Shown in pieces: positions 54,998 to 63,835 of a stretch of DNA of 64,000 bases (its first letter is position 1; every line of letters starts with the position of its first letter). The notes below the pieces were generated by a model, which was given only the letters and a program-made list of their open reading frames with translations, was not told the DNA's origin and did not search any database. Position numbers and translations under genes: made by a program. The stretch is from Desulfocarbo indianensis (GTDB lineage Bacteria > Desulfobacterota > Desulfarculia > Desulfarculales > Desulfarculaceae), in NCBI GenBank assembly GCA_001184205.1, contig LBMP01000001.1, positions 710,001 through 774,000 on the forward strand, written 5' to 3'.

Positions 54998-56491
54998 ATG
55001 GCGGTGGAAGACAACGAAAAAACCGAGGTCGGCAGGCAGCCGGTTCATTTGGGCCAGTGGGTGGAGGCCAAGCGCCCCCGTTTGCACCCCACCAGGCGCA
55101 AGGTGCTGGCTGGGGTGGCGGACTTCAGCCAGGGCGGCGCTTGGACCACCAGCAGCGAGGTACGCCAAGAGGTGGACATAAGCCAGCAACTGCTGAATCG
55201 TCACCTGCGCGCCCTGGAAGCCGAGGGTTTGGTGCGCTTGGACCATCCCGGTCCGGGCCTGCCGCTGAAGGTCCAGGCGACCGGCGCCGGCCTGCGGGCC
55301 CTGGGGCTGCGTGGGCCCCAGCCCTTGCCGCCGGCGGAGCGCATTGAGCCCCCGGCGGATTCGCCACCGGCCCCGGAAGCCTTGCCGGCGATCGCCGAGC
55401 CAACGCGGGAGGCCGAGGCCGTCCAGCCCGGCGGGAAAACACCCGCCTTGCTCTATGTCTCCCTGGATGACCTGCCCGCCCAGCCCGCTCCTCCCCCGCT
55501 GGAGCGCCGGCCCAACATCCGGCTCAAACGGCGGTCCTATGAGTTCCTGGAAGGCCTTTGCGATTGCCTGGCGCCCTTTTTCAAGAATCTGGAGCGGGAA
55601 GACTTCTTCCACCTGGCCGGGCCGGCCCTGGACAAGCGGCCGGTCTTGGGGGCGTTGTACGATGCCCTGTCGCCCCACTTGCCGGGCGTGGGCGTGGGGG
55701 AGTTCAAGGAAATCCTGGCCAGCTTGTTCAAGCCCAAAGCGCGGGAGCCGGAAGCGGAACCGGCCAAGCGGCCGCCGGGGCAGGCCAAGCCCAAGGACCA
55801 GGAGCCGCCCCCCTTGAGCCCGCCCGAAATAGCCCTGGAGGAGCAGCTTTCCCGCACCATGAACCAGGCCTACGCCGGCTTGGCCTGGCACCGGCGCACC
55901 AGGCTCATGAGCGATGAATGGGACCGCGCCCGCCGCCGCAGGCTGGGCTGCTTCAATACCATCTTCGTGAATTTCGGACCCCGCTGGCAGCGCCGCGATT
56001 GGAACGACTTCAATCAGGCCCGCCGCCAGGCCGATCACCGCGGCGCGGATTACGCCCAGTGGGTGACGGTGCAATTCGACCGGGTGACCCCGGAAGGCAA
56101 CTGCGAAGTGCGCCCGTCCGATTTGCACGGCGAGCGGGCGGTGGCGGCCTATCTGGAATACCGCCGGGAGGACGAAGGCGACAGGGACCGGGAACTGGGA
56201 CCGCCGCCCTACACCGCCCAGAGCTTCAACCCCCACGATGCGGCCCATCTGGAATACGCCCAGCGGCTCATAGGAGAAACCATAGCCTTGGCCGAGCGGA
56301 TCATGGCCGGCGAGCCCCAGGGCCCGGCCCGGCTCCTGGCCCAGGCCGTGCGTTCGGGGGCCTTGCCCCAGGCCGCCCTGGATTTGGCGCCCGGCCAGCG
56401 CGAGGCGGTGCTGGAAATCCTGCGGCGCGACGCCGGCCAATACATGCCTCTGCGGCCCGTGGCCGGACCCCAGCCCAAGGTCATCATTTAA
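54998..56491 (+). CDS. Large hypothetical protein with N-terminal winged helix
   Basis: 497 aa. Residues about 25-100 read as a winged helix (RRKVLAGVADFSQGGAWTTSSEVRQEVDISQQLLNRHLRALEAEGLVRLD). A Pro/Ala/Glu-rich linker (105-170) follows. The C-terminal half has helical, basic and Trp-rich segments (GLAWHRRTRLMSDEWDRARRRRLGCF, then FNTIFVNFGPRWQRRDWNDFNQARRQADHRGADYAQWVTVQFDR) that do not match a family I know. DNA-binding regulator with a ligand or protein-binding tail is plausible. Not associated with obvious target genes. A palindromic repeat begins 13 bases after the stop. Confidence 0.72.
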   Translation: MAVEDNEKTEVGRQPVHLGQWVEAKRPRLHPTRRKVLAGVADFSQGGAWTTSSEVRQEVDISQQLLNRHLRALEAEGLVRLDHPGPGLPLKVQATGAGLRALGLRGPQPLPPAERIEPPADSPPAPEALPAIAEPTREAEAVQPGGKTPALLYVSLDDLPAQPAPPPLERRPNIRLKRRSYEFLEGLCDCLAPFFKNLEREDFFHLAGPALDKRPVLGALYDALSPHLPGVGVGEFKEILASLFKPKAREPEAEPAKRPPGQAKPKDQEPPPLSPPEIALEEQLSRTMNQAYAGLAWHRRTRLMSDEWDRARRRRLGCFNTIFVNFGPRWQRRDWNDFNQARRQADHRGADYAQWVTVQFDRVTPEGNCEVRPSDLHGERAVAAYLEYRREDEGDRDRELGPPPYTAQSFNPHDAAHLEYAQRLIGETIALAERIMAGEPQGPARLLAQAVRSGALPQAALDLAPGQREAVLEILRRDAGQYMPLRPVAGPQPKVII

Positions 56492-56503
56492 ATAAAACAA
56501 AGA

Positions 56504-56645
56504 GGTTGTTGCAAAAGGCCTTTCCGGCCCATTGCCATCCCAACTTGGCAAGAACGCGGCTCTGCCCGGTTGGGCGATTCGCTTTTTTTCAAAAGCGCGC
56601 AAATCGGCGGGCCGGGCGCGGCCTGGCAACGCGGGGCGTTTTGCG
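56504..56645. repeat. Palindromic repeat, copy 1 of 2
   Basis: A unit of about 142 bases that starts ttgttgcaaaaggcc, contains attgccatcccaacttggca, a hairpin around a T run (gattcgcttttttt...aaaagcgcgcaaatc) and ggcgggccgggc, and ends gcggggcgtttt. The same order of blocks occurs at 57029-57174. It may be a short mobile repeat; the hairpin with T run could also end transcription of the 497-aa gene. Confidence 0.75.
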
Positions 56646-56653
56646 CTGCCCCG

Positions 56654-56872
56654 CTAGGTCAGGCTTTTACGGCTGGGTCCCGAGGAAAGGGGACGGCTGT
56701 GCCGCGCGCCCTGACGGGGATGGCATTGCTGGCAGCCGCATTGGGGACACTCCTGGTAGGCTTCATGCCGGCCGGGCCTCTCCAGAGGCAGCACCCGGTC
56801 CACCCTCACTTCCAAGGGTTGTCCGCAGCCGGGGCACCAAGTGACGCTCACCTCATGAATGGCCGAACACAT
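56654..56872 (-). CDS. Zinc-ribbon protein, 72 aa
   Basis: MCSAIHEVSVTWCPGCGQPLE gives CPGC, followed by CPQCGCQQCHPRQG, together a four- to six-Cys zinc ribbon. A strong gggaggtcg Shine-Dalgarno precedes the ATG. The C-terminus is basic and may run into the repeat. The gene is bracketed by two copies of a palindromic repeat. Likely a small metal-binding or nucleic-acid-binding protein; function unknown. Confidence 0.7.
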   Translation of the reverse strand: MCSAIHEVSVTWCPGCGQPLEVRVDRVLPLERPGRHEAYQECPQCGCQQCHPRQGARHSRPLSSGPSRKSLT

Positions 56873-57028
56873 GACGACCTCCCTAGGCAGACGTTAGTGC
56901 CTACTTCCTAACCTGGGGCATGGCCCATTGTCCTGTCAAGGGTAAGGATTTGCCCTGAGCAGAGCTTTCGCGGTAACTTTGCCGGCTTTCGCCTCATAAA
57001 CGCCACCCCCAGACGGCGTTTTCCCTGA

Positions 57029-57174
57029 AGTTGTCGCAAAAGGCCTCCCGGCCCTTTGCAATCCCAATTTGGCAAGAATTCTGGTTTTGCCAAGCCCGCC
57101 AATTAGCTTGTTTTTTTTAAGCTGCGCAAATTGGCGGGCCGTCCATGGCCCGGCGGCGCGGGGCGTTTTTCAAC
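57029..57174. repeat. Palindromic repeat, copy 2 of 2
   Basis: Same block order as copy 1: ttgtcgcaaaaggcc, atcccaatttggcaag, a long hairpin gcccgccaatt-agctt...aagct-aattggcgggc, and gcggggcgttttt. The stem is more nearly perfect here than in copy 1. It ends six bases before the stop codon of the asparaginase gene and could also serve as its terminator. Confidence 0.78.
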
Positions 57175-57180
57175 TCCTTG

Positions 57181-58287
57181 CTAAAGATCGAACATGGGCC
57201 GGAGCTGCGCCACCGCTTCATTGCGGTGGTTGAGAAATTGGGGCGCGTGCAGGTCCTGGAGGGGCCCCTCCAGGGCCTCGTGGCCCAACTGGTCCAACTG
57301 GTGCAGAAGCTCGGTCACCACCGGGCCCAAGGCCCGCATGTTGCCGTCCTCCACCTGGATGCCCACGCCGATGCCCTCCTTGACCAAGGCCAGGGCATAG
57401 GTGCCTTCGGCGCCGGTCTTGGCCAGGAAAGCGCCCGGCGCCGCCTGCATGACCCTGGTGCACAGCCGGTCGCTGCCGGCGATCATCTCGGGATGCTCCA
57501 GACAGCCGGCCATCAGCCTTTTGATGGCGGCGGTTTTTTCCGGGGTCAGGCCGGCCTTTTCGGGGGCGGCCAGGCGGGCGTAGGCCCCGGCCAGGCTGAT
57601 GAGGGGCAGACGGAAGACCGGCACCCCGCAGCCATCGATGCCCACCCCCACCTGCTCGGCCGGGTAGGCGCACATGGCGGCCACCTCCTGCAGGATGAGC
57701 CTCTGCACCGGATGGTCCGGCTGGCTGTAGCCCTGGGGGTCAAAGCCGAGATGGGAGCAAAGGGCCAGCATGGCCGCGTGTTTGCCCGCGCAGTTGTTGT
57801 GGAGTTCGCTGGGTTTTTCGCCGGCGGCCGCCAGGGCCTTGGCCGTGGGGGCGTGGCTGGGGCGGTGCACGCCGCAGGCCAGCATCTCGGGTTTCATGCC
57901 CGCCTTGGCCAGGATGGAGCTCACCGCCGCCACCTGGAAATCCTCGCCGTTTAAAGAGCCGCAGCAGCAGGCCAGCTCGGCCGGGGTCAGGCCGAAGGCG
58001 TCGGCCGCGCCGCTGGTGATGAGCGGCAGGGCCTGCAAGGGCTTGGCCGTGGAGCGCAGGAAGGTGGGCATGGCCGGATGGCCCAGGCCCTTTTGGCGGA
58101 CGCCGTCAGGGGTGCACACCACCACCGCGCCCCGGTGCACGCTTTCGGTGAGGCCTCCGCGCACCAGTTCCGCCAAGGGTTCGGAATATTCGATGGGCGC
58201 GCCGCCCCTGGCGTGCTCGTGGGAATGGTCGTGTCCATGTCCGTGATGGTGGCCCAGATGGCGGTTAAGGGGCAAGTGATACAGCAT
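57181..58287 (-). CDS. L-asparaginase II-type (class 3, ReAV-like) with His-rich N-terminus
   Basis: 368 aa. The class 3 asparaginase signatures are GAVVVCTPDGVRQKGLG, RSTAKPLQALP with Ser79-xx-Lys82, CCGSLNGEDFQVA, CGVHRPSHAPTAKAL, NNCAGKHAAMLALC and VGIDGCGVPVFRLPL. This family, typified by the Rhizobium inducible enzyme, binds zinc near the active site and hydrolyses asparagine to aspartate and ammonia. The first 28 residues are extremely His-rich (GHHHGHGHDHSHEHARGG), which is not part of the catalytic domain and suggests metal binding. Cytoplasmic; no signal peptide. Confidence 0.92.
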   Translation of the reverse strand: MLYHLPLNRHLGHHHGHGHDHSHEHARGGAPIEYSEPLAELVRGGLTESVHRGAVVVCTPDGVRQKGLGHPAMPTFLRSTAKPLQALPLITSGAADAFGLTPAELACCCGSLNGEDFQVAAVSSILAKAGMKPEMLACGVHRPSHAPTAKALAAAGEKPSELHNNCAGKHAAMLALCSHLGFDPQGYSQPDHPVQRLILQEVAAMCAYPAEQVGVGIDGCGVPVFRLPLISLAGAYARLAAPEKAGLTPEKTAAIKRLMAGCLEHPEMIAGSDRLCTRVMQAAPGAFLAKTGAEGTYALALVKEGIGVGIQVEDGNMRALGPVVTELLHQLDQLGHEALEGPLQDLHAPQFLNHRNEAVAQLRPMFDL

Positions 58288-58426
58288 GGGATACCTCTTG
58301 ATAGCCTAACTATTTGATCTGTTATGCGATTGTTCGTTCAGCCGTCTATTCATTATTGCCCAAATGGACTGGCGGGGCAAGGGAATTGCTCAGGCCCGGA
58401 CCTCTTAACTAAATTATGTCTAAACA

Positions 58427-58625
58427 TTGACATGTATAGATAATGGCATTATTCTTTAACCAGGAAGTATTCAACGAGCAATAACCCCTTTGAGGTGTCC
58501 GGCTCTGCGAACGCGGACGGTTCCACCCCCTCTACCGCCGGGGACGTTTTGCCGGACACCCTTCCTCCTCTCCTCCCCGAGGGCCTCGGAGCCAGCCAAG
58601 CGCCGAGGCCCTCACCCTTTTCAGG
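58427..58625 (+). ncRNA. Candidate intergenic small RNA with promoter and terminator-like hairpin
   Basis: A promoter-like pair ttgaca (58427-58432) and tattct (58450-58455) is spaced by 17 bases. Downstream, ggtgtccggc/gccggacacc pair over about 60 bases, with a smaller stem tccg/cgga inside, and gagggcctcgg/ccgaggccctc form a perfect 11-bp hairpin (about 58578-58612) followed by acccttttc. That gives a transcript of about 160 bases with no good ribosome-binding site. It does not match SRP, 6S, tmRNA or RNase P patterns I know. The rest of the 58288-58931 gap shows no gene. Confidence 0.4.
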
Positions 58626-58931
58626 CCGGATGACAAAAAACGCGACCGGGCGCGGCCCCTGGCAAACCAAGCTATGGGCGCTTTGGCGGCGCCTGGCTGG
58701 CCCAAGCGCCGAACTACCGCCGGCGGCGCGGCCAAATAAGGTTGACCGGCGCGGGCCGGCTGATATAAGTTCAAAAGCCTTCCCAGCCGGCCAGCGGCCC
58801 GAAAAAAGGGGACAAGCCGCCCTTTTCGCCCCTGAACATCGGCTAGCTCTGAACCAGGATCGATGCGAAAGGCCCGCGTTATTCACGCGGCGAACCCAGG
58901 ATTGCTTTAGGTTGCGGCAGCGGTAAGCTTC

Positions 58932-60107
58932 ATGAAACAGCCCGTCCTCATGCGCGCGGAAAAAGAGCGGCCCGAATTGGCCGCGCCCGCCGCCGCCAGG
59001 TCCCATTGGATCGATTTCTTAAAGGGCGCGGCCATTCTCTGCATCCTGCTGAACCACACCGAGATGTTGACCTATCAGCCTTATTACTTGATATCATTCC
59101 TTTATCAACCAACGGGCCTGGTTACCAACGCCGAGATCTTCATTTTCCTCTCCGGTATCCTCACGGGCTACGTCTATTTGCCGGTGATGCAAAAATCGGG
59201 TTGCAAGGCCTCGTTCATGAAAGCCGCCAAAAGGTCGCTGCAACTCTACTGGTTCCAACTGCTGGCCCTGGTCTTGAGCTTGGCGGTTATCTGGTTTTTC
59301 CATGGCCTGGCCGCCCCTTTTCCCCTGCCGGATAACCTGGCGCCTTTTTTTGCCGATCCCTGGTCCAGCCTGGGCCGGTACGCGACCTTCACCATGTTCC
59401 CCAGCTTTTTCGATGTGTTGGAAATATATATCTTCTTCCTGCTGCTCACCGCGCTCCTCCTGCCTTGGCTGCCAAGCAAGCCCCTTCTCCCCTGGGCCGT
59501 GGCCCTGGCCCTGTATCTGGGCGGCAACCTCCTGAACAAGCTGGGCTTTGATAGCCTGGTCCATCCGGCGGGCTTGTTCTTCAATCCCTTTGCCTGGTAT
59601 CTGCTTTTTTTCATCGGCGTGTGGCTGGGGGTGAAAAAAAGAGACGGCTCCCTGGCCATCCCCGACTCGAAGGCCATCCTCTGCCTGGCAATTGGCTTGG
59701 GCGCTTTCATATTCATCAATTACAAGCTGTTTCCGCTCCTGGGCCGTTTCAGCGGGGAGGCGGACCCCAGGCCCCTTTTCCTGCTGAGAGGGGTTTCCCT
59801 CGCCGACCTGGGGCCCACCAGGCTGCTGACCTTCCTGGCCTTGGCCCTTATAACCCACCGGCTGGTCAGGGGCGGGACGCTCTCTCTGCGCAACCCGGCC
59901 ATAAGAGGTTTCTGTTACTGCGGCAGGTTTTCCCTGGAGGTCTATGCCCTGGGCCTGGTGCTGACCCATCTCAACTACGGCCTCTACCATTTGCTGGGAG
60001 GGGGCGGCTGGGTTCTGGTGCCGCTGGAGCTGGGCTCGGCGGCCTTGTCCATGGCCCTGGCTTTTTATTTGGCCAGGCGCAAGTCCCTCCCCCCAAGCGG
60101 ATATTGA
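58932..60107 (+). CDS. OpgC-like membrane acyltransferase
   Basis: 391 aa with about ten membrane helices. The family start WIDFLKGAAILCILLNHTEML (catalytic-type His in LNH) and FIFLSGILTGYVYLPVM match OpgC/acyltransferase-3 relatives, which add succinyl or acetyl groups to periplasmic glucans or other glycans. TNAEIFIFLSG and a C-terminal CGRFSLEVYALGLVLTHLNYG are typical. No osmoregulated glucan synthase (OpgGH) is in the window, so the acceptor is unknown; the NamZ-like and glycosyltransferase genes downstream on the same strand suggest a cell-envelope role. Confidence 0.88.
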   Translation: MKQPVLMRAEKERPELAAPAAARSHWIDFLKGAAILCILLNHTEMLTYQPYYLISFLYQPTGLVTNAEIFIFLSGILTGYVYLPVMQKSGCKASFMKAAKRSLQLYWFQLLALVLSLAVIWFFHGLAAPFPLPDNLAPFFADPWSSLGRYATFTMFPSFFDVLEIYIFFLLLTALLLPWLPSKPLLPWAVALALYLGGNLLNKLGFDSLVHPAGLFFNPFAWYLLFFIGVWLGVKKRDGSLAIPDSKAILCLAIGLGAFIFINYKLFPLLGRFSGEADPRPLFLLRGVSLADLGPTRLLTFLALALITHRLVRGGTLSLRNPAIRGFCYCGRFSLEVYALGLVLTHLNYGLYHLLGGGGWVLVPLELGSAALSMALAFYLARRKSLPPSGY

Positions 60108-60368
60108 ACCGCCCGCGGCCGCCGCGCCCGGCGCTGGCGGGCATCCCTTACAGTCTCAGACCGGTTTTCGCCAGACCTTGCCCCCCAATCCATCCGGCGG
60201 GTGCCGCCGGCGGGCCCAAGCGGTCCCGCTTCTTGGTCCGAACTATGGTTCCAAGCTTGAACTGCGTGATAATTATGCTATTCTAGCCATACGCCCCGGC
60301 GGCGGCCCGGATGCGCCCGGCGCGCCGGCTCTGGGCGACTCTCCGTCACCAAGTTCTCTGGAGGCTTT

Positions 60369-61580
60369 TTGCGACCATCCGCCGCTAGTCCGGCCTTGAA
60401 AACCGGGCGGGTAATCACCGGGTTGGAGTCGTTTTGCGCAAATCCGCCCGCGGGGCTCAAAAAGGCCAGGCTGGGGATGTTGTGCAACCAGGCCTGCGGC
60501 TTGAGCGATCTCACCCCCGCGCCCGAGGCGGTGGCCCAGGCCCTGCCCGGAGCCCTGAAGGCGGTGTTCGGGCCCCAGCACGGCTTTTTCGGCGACAAGC
60601 AGGACAACATGGTGGAATCGGACCATGGGGTCCATCCCGGCCTGGGGGTGCCGGTATACAGCCTCTACGGCCGGAGCCGCCGGCCCGCGCCGGAGATGCT
60701 GGCCGGCCTGGACGCGCTTCTCATAGACTTGATCGACGTGGGCTGCCGGGTCTACACCTTTGCCACCACCGCGCTTTATTGCCTGGAGGAAGCGGCGCGG
60801 GCCGGGGTTGAGATCTGGCTGCTGGATAGGCCCAACCCCCTCGGCCGGGGGGAGGAAGGGGCCATCCTGCCGGAATCATTGGAGAGTTTCGTGGGGCCCC
60901 ACGCCATGCCCCTGCGCCACGGCCTGAGTTTGGGCGAGCTTTGCCGGCTGATGGCCCAGGAGCGCGGCATTCAGGTGGATTTGCAGGTGATCCCCTGCCA
61001 GGGCTGGCAAGGCGGCGATCTGGCCGCCAGCGGGATTCCCTGGGTGATGCCCTCGCCCAACCTGCCCACCCTGGAGGGCTGCCGGGTGTATCCCGGCCAG
61101 GTGCTTATCGAGGGCACCACCCTGTCCGAGGGGCGCGGCACCACCCGCCCCTTCGAGATATTCGGCGCGCCGGGCCTGGACCCCCAGGCCGTGGCCGCCG
61201 AGGTGGAGCCCCAGGCCCTGCAAGGGGCCAAACTGCGGCCCCTGTTTTTCGAGCCCACCTTTCACAAGCACGCGGGCCGCACCTGCGGCGGCTTCCAAAT
61301 TCATATCACCGACCCCCAGGCCTATCGCCCGGTGCGGGCCAGCCTGGCCCTGCTGGCGGCCGTCAACCGGGCCCACCCCGGCCTGTGGGATTTCCGGCCG
61401 CCGCCCTATGAATATGAGCGCGAGCGCCGCCCCCTGGATCTGCTCCTGGGCGATGCCCAGGCGGCGGAGCTTCTGCTGGCCGGCGAGCCCGCCGGCAAGC
61501 TGACCCCGCGCTGGGAAAAGGGCCTGGCTGAATGGCGCGAACGGGCCGCGCGGCATCTCATATACCCCGCCGGCCTTTGA
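60369..61580 (+). CDS. DUF1343/NamZ-like exo-beta-N-acetylmuramidase family protein
   Basis: 403 aa from a TTG with ggaggc 5 bases upstream. Family motifs: GMLCNQACGLSD, VFGPQHGFFGDKQDNM, DALLIDLIDVGCRVYTFATT, IWLLDRPNPLGRGEE, PLRHGLSLGELCRLM, EGTTLSEGRGTTRPFEIFGAP, and the late PPYEYERERRPLD. NamZ cuts terminal MurNAc residues from peptidoglycan fragments. No signal peptide is visible, so this copy looks cytoplasmic or uses another start, unlike secreted relatives. Followed after 42 bases by a glycosyltransferase gene, probably one operon. Confidence 0.92.
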   Translation: MRPSAASPALKTGRVITGLESFCANPPAGLKKARLGMLCNQACGLSDLTPAPEAVAQALPGALKAVFGPQHGFFGDKQDNMVESDHGVHPGLGVPVYSLYGRSRRPAPEMLAGLDALLIDLIDVGCRVYTFATTALYCLEEAARAGVEIWLLDRPNPLGRGEEGAILPESLESFVGPHAMPLRHGLSLGELCRLMAQERGIQVDLQVIPCQGWQGGDLAASGIPWVMPSPNLPTLEGCRVYPGQVLIEGTTLSEGRGTTRPFEIFGAPGLDPQAVAAEVEPQALQGAKLRPLFFEPTFHKHAGRTCGGFQIHITDPQAYRPVRASLALLAAVNRAHPGLWDFRPPPYEYERERRPLDLLLGDAQAAELLLAGEPAGKLTPRWEKGLAEWRERAARHLIYPAGL

Positions 61581-61622
61581 ATACAGGCGGGCCGCGGCTC
61601 GCGCGGCCGAGAGGAGAAAAAC

Positions 61623-62879
61623 ATGGGATTCAAGTCCGCCCTCAGGGGCTACACCTACAAGCGTCTGGAAGAGATCGAACAAGCCGACATCCTGGTGGGC
61701 GTGCCCTGTTTCAACAACGAGGCCACCGTCGTGCACGTCATCCAGATGCTCACCCACGGCCTGGCCAAGCATTTCAAGGACAAGCGCTGCGTGATCCTCA
61801 TCGCCGACGGCGGCTCCACCGACGACACCCGCGAGGTGGCCCGGGATTTCGAGATCAAGCCCTGGCAAGAGAAAATCGTGAGCATCTACCGGGGGCCGGG
61901 CGGCAAGGGCAGCGCCCTGCGCAGCATCTTCGAGGCGGCCGAAAAGCTGAAGGTGAAGGCCGTGGGCATGGTGGACTCGGACCTGCGCTCCATCACCAGC
62001 GACTGGGTGAAATATCTCCTGGAGCCGGTCATGGAGGAGGGCTTCGATTTCATCGCGCCGGTCTACCTGCGCCATAAGTACGACGGCACCATAACCAACA
62101 ACATCGTCTACAACCTCACCCGCTCCCTGTACGGCCAGCGCATCCGCCAGCCCATCGGCGGCGATTTCGCCATCAGCCGGGGCATGGCCAAGTACTACAC
62201 CGAGCAGGAGGTCTGGGATACCGAGGTGGCCCGCTACGGCATCGACATCTGGATGACCACCAACGCGGTGACCGGCGGCTTCAAGATCGGCCAGGCCAAC
62301 CTGGGCGTGAAAATCCACGACGCCAAGGACCCCGGCACCCATCTGGCCCCCATGTTCCGCCAGGTCATCTACACGCTCTACAGCCTCATGGAGGATCACG
62401 AATCCTATTGGAAGGCCGTCAAGGGCTCGGTCACCGTGCCCACCTTCGAGCACAAGATCAAGGCCGAGCCCGAGGAGGTGAAGGTCAACCTGGACAACAT
62501 CCTGCAGCAGTTCAAGGTGGGCTACAAACAGTTCAGCTCCCTGTGGAAGGAAATATTCTGCGAAGACTGCTTCGACGAAATCCAGAAGATCGCCCGCCTG
62601 GGCAAGAAAAAATTCCACATGCCCACCAACACCTGGGTGCAGATACTCTACGAGCTGGCCGGCACCTTCCACGCCTGGGAGCACAACCGCATGCGGCTGG
62701 TGGAGCTGGTGACGCCGCTGTATTACGCCCGGGTGGCCTCTTTCGTCATCCAGACCATGAATATGAGCTCCGAGGAGGCGGAGGATTTGGTGGAAGAGCA
62801 GGCCCAGGAATTCGAGGCCAACAAGGACTACCTGATTCATATCTGGGACCGCAAGGCGGCCGAGGCCGGCAAGGCCTGA
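61623..62879 (+). CDS. Family 2-type glycosyltransferase (GpgS/GT81-like)
   Basis: 418 aa. GT-A fold: ILVGVPCFNNEATVVHVIQM at the start, LIADGGSTDDTREVA, RGPGGKGSALRSIFEAA, MVDSDLRSITSDWV (DxD metal site), then FIAPVYLRHKYDGTITNN and PIGGDFAISRGMAKYY. The combination resembles glucosyl-3-phosphoglycerate and mannosylglycerate-type synthases (GT81), which make compatible solutes or polymethylated polysaccharide precursors. Helical C-terminal 130 residues extend it. Cytoplasmic. Shine-Dalgarno gagagg. The donor and acceptor are not proven. Confidence 0.85.
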   Translation: MGFKSALRGYTYKRLEEIEQADILVGVPCFNNEATVVHVIQMLTHGLAKHFKDKRCVILIADGGSTDDTREVARDFEIKPWQEKIVSIYRGPGGKGSALRSIFEAAEKLKVKAVGMVDSDLRSITSDWVKYLLEPVMEEGFDFIAPVYLRHKYDGTITNNIVYNLTRSLYGQRIRQPIGGDFAISRGMAKYYTEQEVWDTEVARYGIDIWMTTNAVTGGFKIGQANLGVKIHDAKDPGTHLAPMFRQVIYTLYSLMEDHESYWKAVKGSVTVPTFEHKIKAEPEEVKVNLDNILQQFKVGYKQFSSLWKEIFCEDCFDEIQKIARLGKKKFHMPTNTWVQILYELAGTFHAWEHNRMRLVELVTPLYYARVASFVIQTMNMSSEEAEDLVEEQAQEFEANKDYLIHIWDRKAAEAGKA

Positions 62880-62985
62880 CGGGCTTGATATCCGCTCCGG
62901 TCCCGGCCTGAAACGGCCCCGCGAGCCATGCCATTGCGGCCCGCCGGCGTTAGGGGCCGGCCCCTTCATGTGGAGAGCATAGCCC

Positions 62986-63702
62986 ATGCCCGAGCTCATC
63001 AGCCTGGAAAGCCTCATAGCCCTGGTGGCGCTCACCGCCCTGGAGATCGTCCTGGGCATAGACAACGTGGTGTTCATCGCCATCCTCACCAGCCGGCTGC
63101 CCAAGGCCAGCCAGGCCAGCGCCCGCCGCCTGGGCCTGGGCCTGGCCATGCTCACCCGGATAGGCCTCTTGTTCGCCATATCCTGGACCATGAGCCTGGT
63201 GCGCCCGGTTTTCAGCCTGTGGGAGCATGCGGTGAGCGGCCGCGATCTCATCCTGCTGGCCGGCGGGGCGTTTCTGCTTTTCAAGGCCACCCACGAGCTG
63301 CACGGCCAGGTGGAGGGCGGCGGCTCGCCGGAAAAGCCCCAGAAGGCCCCCGGCGCCTATTGGGCGGTGGTGGCCCAGATCGGGCTTTTGGACATAATCT
63401 TCTCGCTGGATTCGGTCATAACCGCGGTGGGCATGGCCAGGCACATAGCCATCATGATCACGGCGGTGGTTATAGCCGTCATCATCATGATCGTGTTCGC
63501 CGGCTCGGTGAGCGCCTTTATCGAGCGCCATCCCACCATGCGGGTCCTGGCCCTTTCCTTCCTGATACTAATCGGCGTGATGCTGGTGGCCGAGGGCCTG
63601 GGCCAGCACATAAACCGGGGCTATATCTATTTCGCCATGGCTTTCAGTATGGGCGTGGAGCTGATCAACATGCGGGTGCGGAATAAGCCTAAGACGGCTT
63701 GA
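62986..63702 (+). CDS. TerC-family integral membrane protein
   Basis: 238 aa with seven predicted membrane helices. Family motif LTALEIVLGIDNVVFIAIL with the conserved Asp-Asn pair at residues 25-26, then LLDIIFSLDSVITAVGMA with a second Asp, and FIERHPTMRVLALSFLILIGVMLV. TerC proteins are linked to tellurite resistance and to manganese export coupled to Sec-dependent processes (Alx/MeeY/MeeF types). The context gives no more detail. Shine-Dalgarno ggagag. Confidence 0.93.
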   Translation: MPELISLESLIALVALTALEIVLGIDNVVFIAILTSRLPKASQASARRLGLGLAMLTRIGLLFAISWTMSLVRPVFSLWEHAVSGRDLILLAGGAFLLFKATHELHGQVEGGGSPEKPQKAPGAYWAVVAQIGLLDIIFSLDSVITAVGMARHIAIMITAVVIAVIIMIVFAGSVSAFIERHPTMRVLALSFLILIGVMLVAEGLGQHINRGYIYFAMAFSMGVELINMRVRNKPKTA

Positions 63703-63835
63703 AATGTAACCATTATTTTATTGAAACTTTTTGCCCCAAATGTTTAACTTTTAGTTGTATCGTTCCGCATAGCCTTTTGGACGCTGGCGGTGGGGCGGGT
63801 CCGAGACTGTTGCTGCGTCTCTAATGGAGTTTTTC

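Noticed and set aside
58449-59006. 185-aa minus-strand frame overlapping the OpgC-like start and the candidate RNA
   Set aside because: Composition is Arg/Pro/Gly-rich, it overlaps a well-supported gene start on the other strand, and it has no ribosome-binding site.
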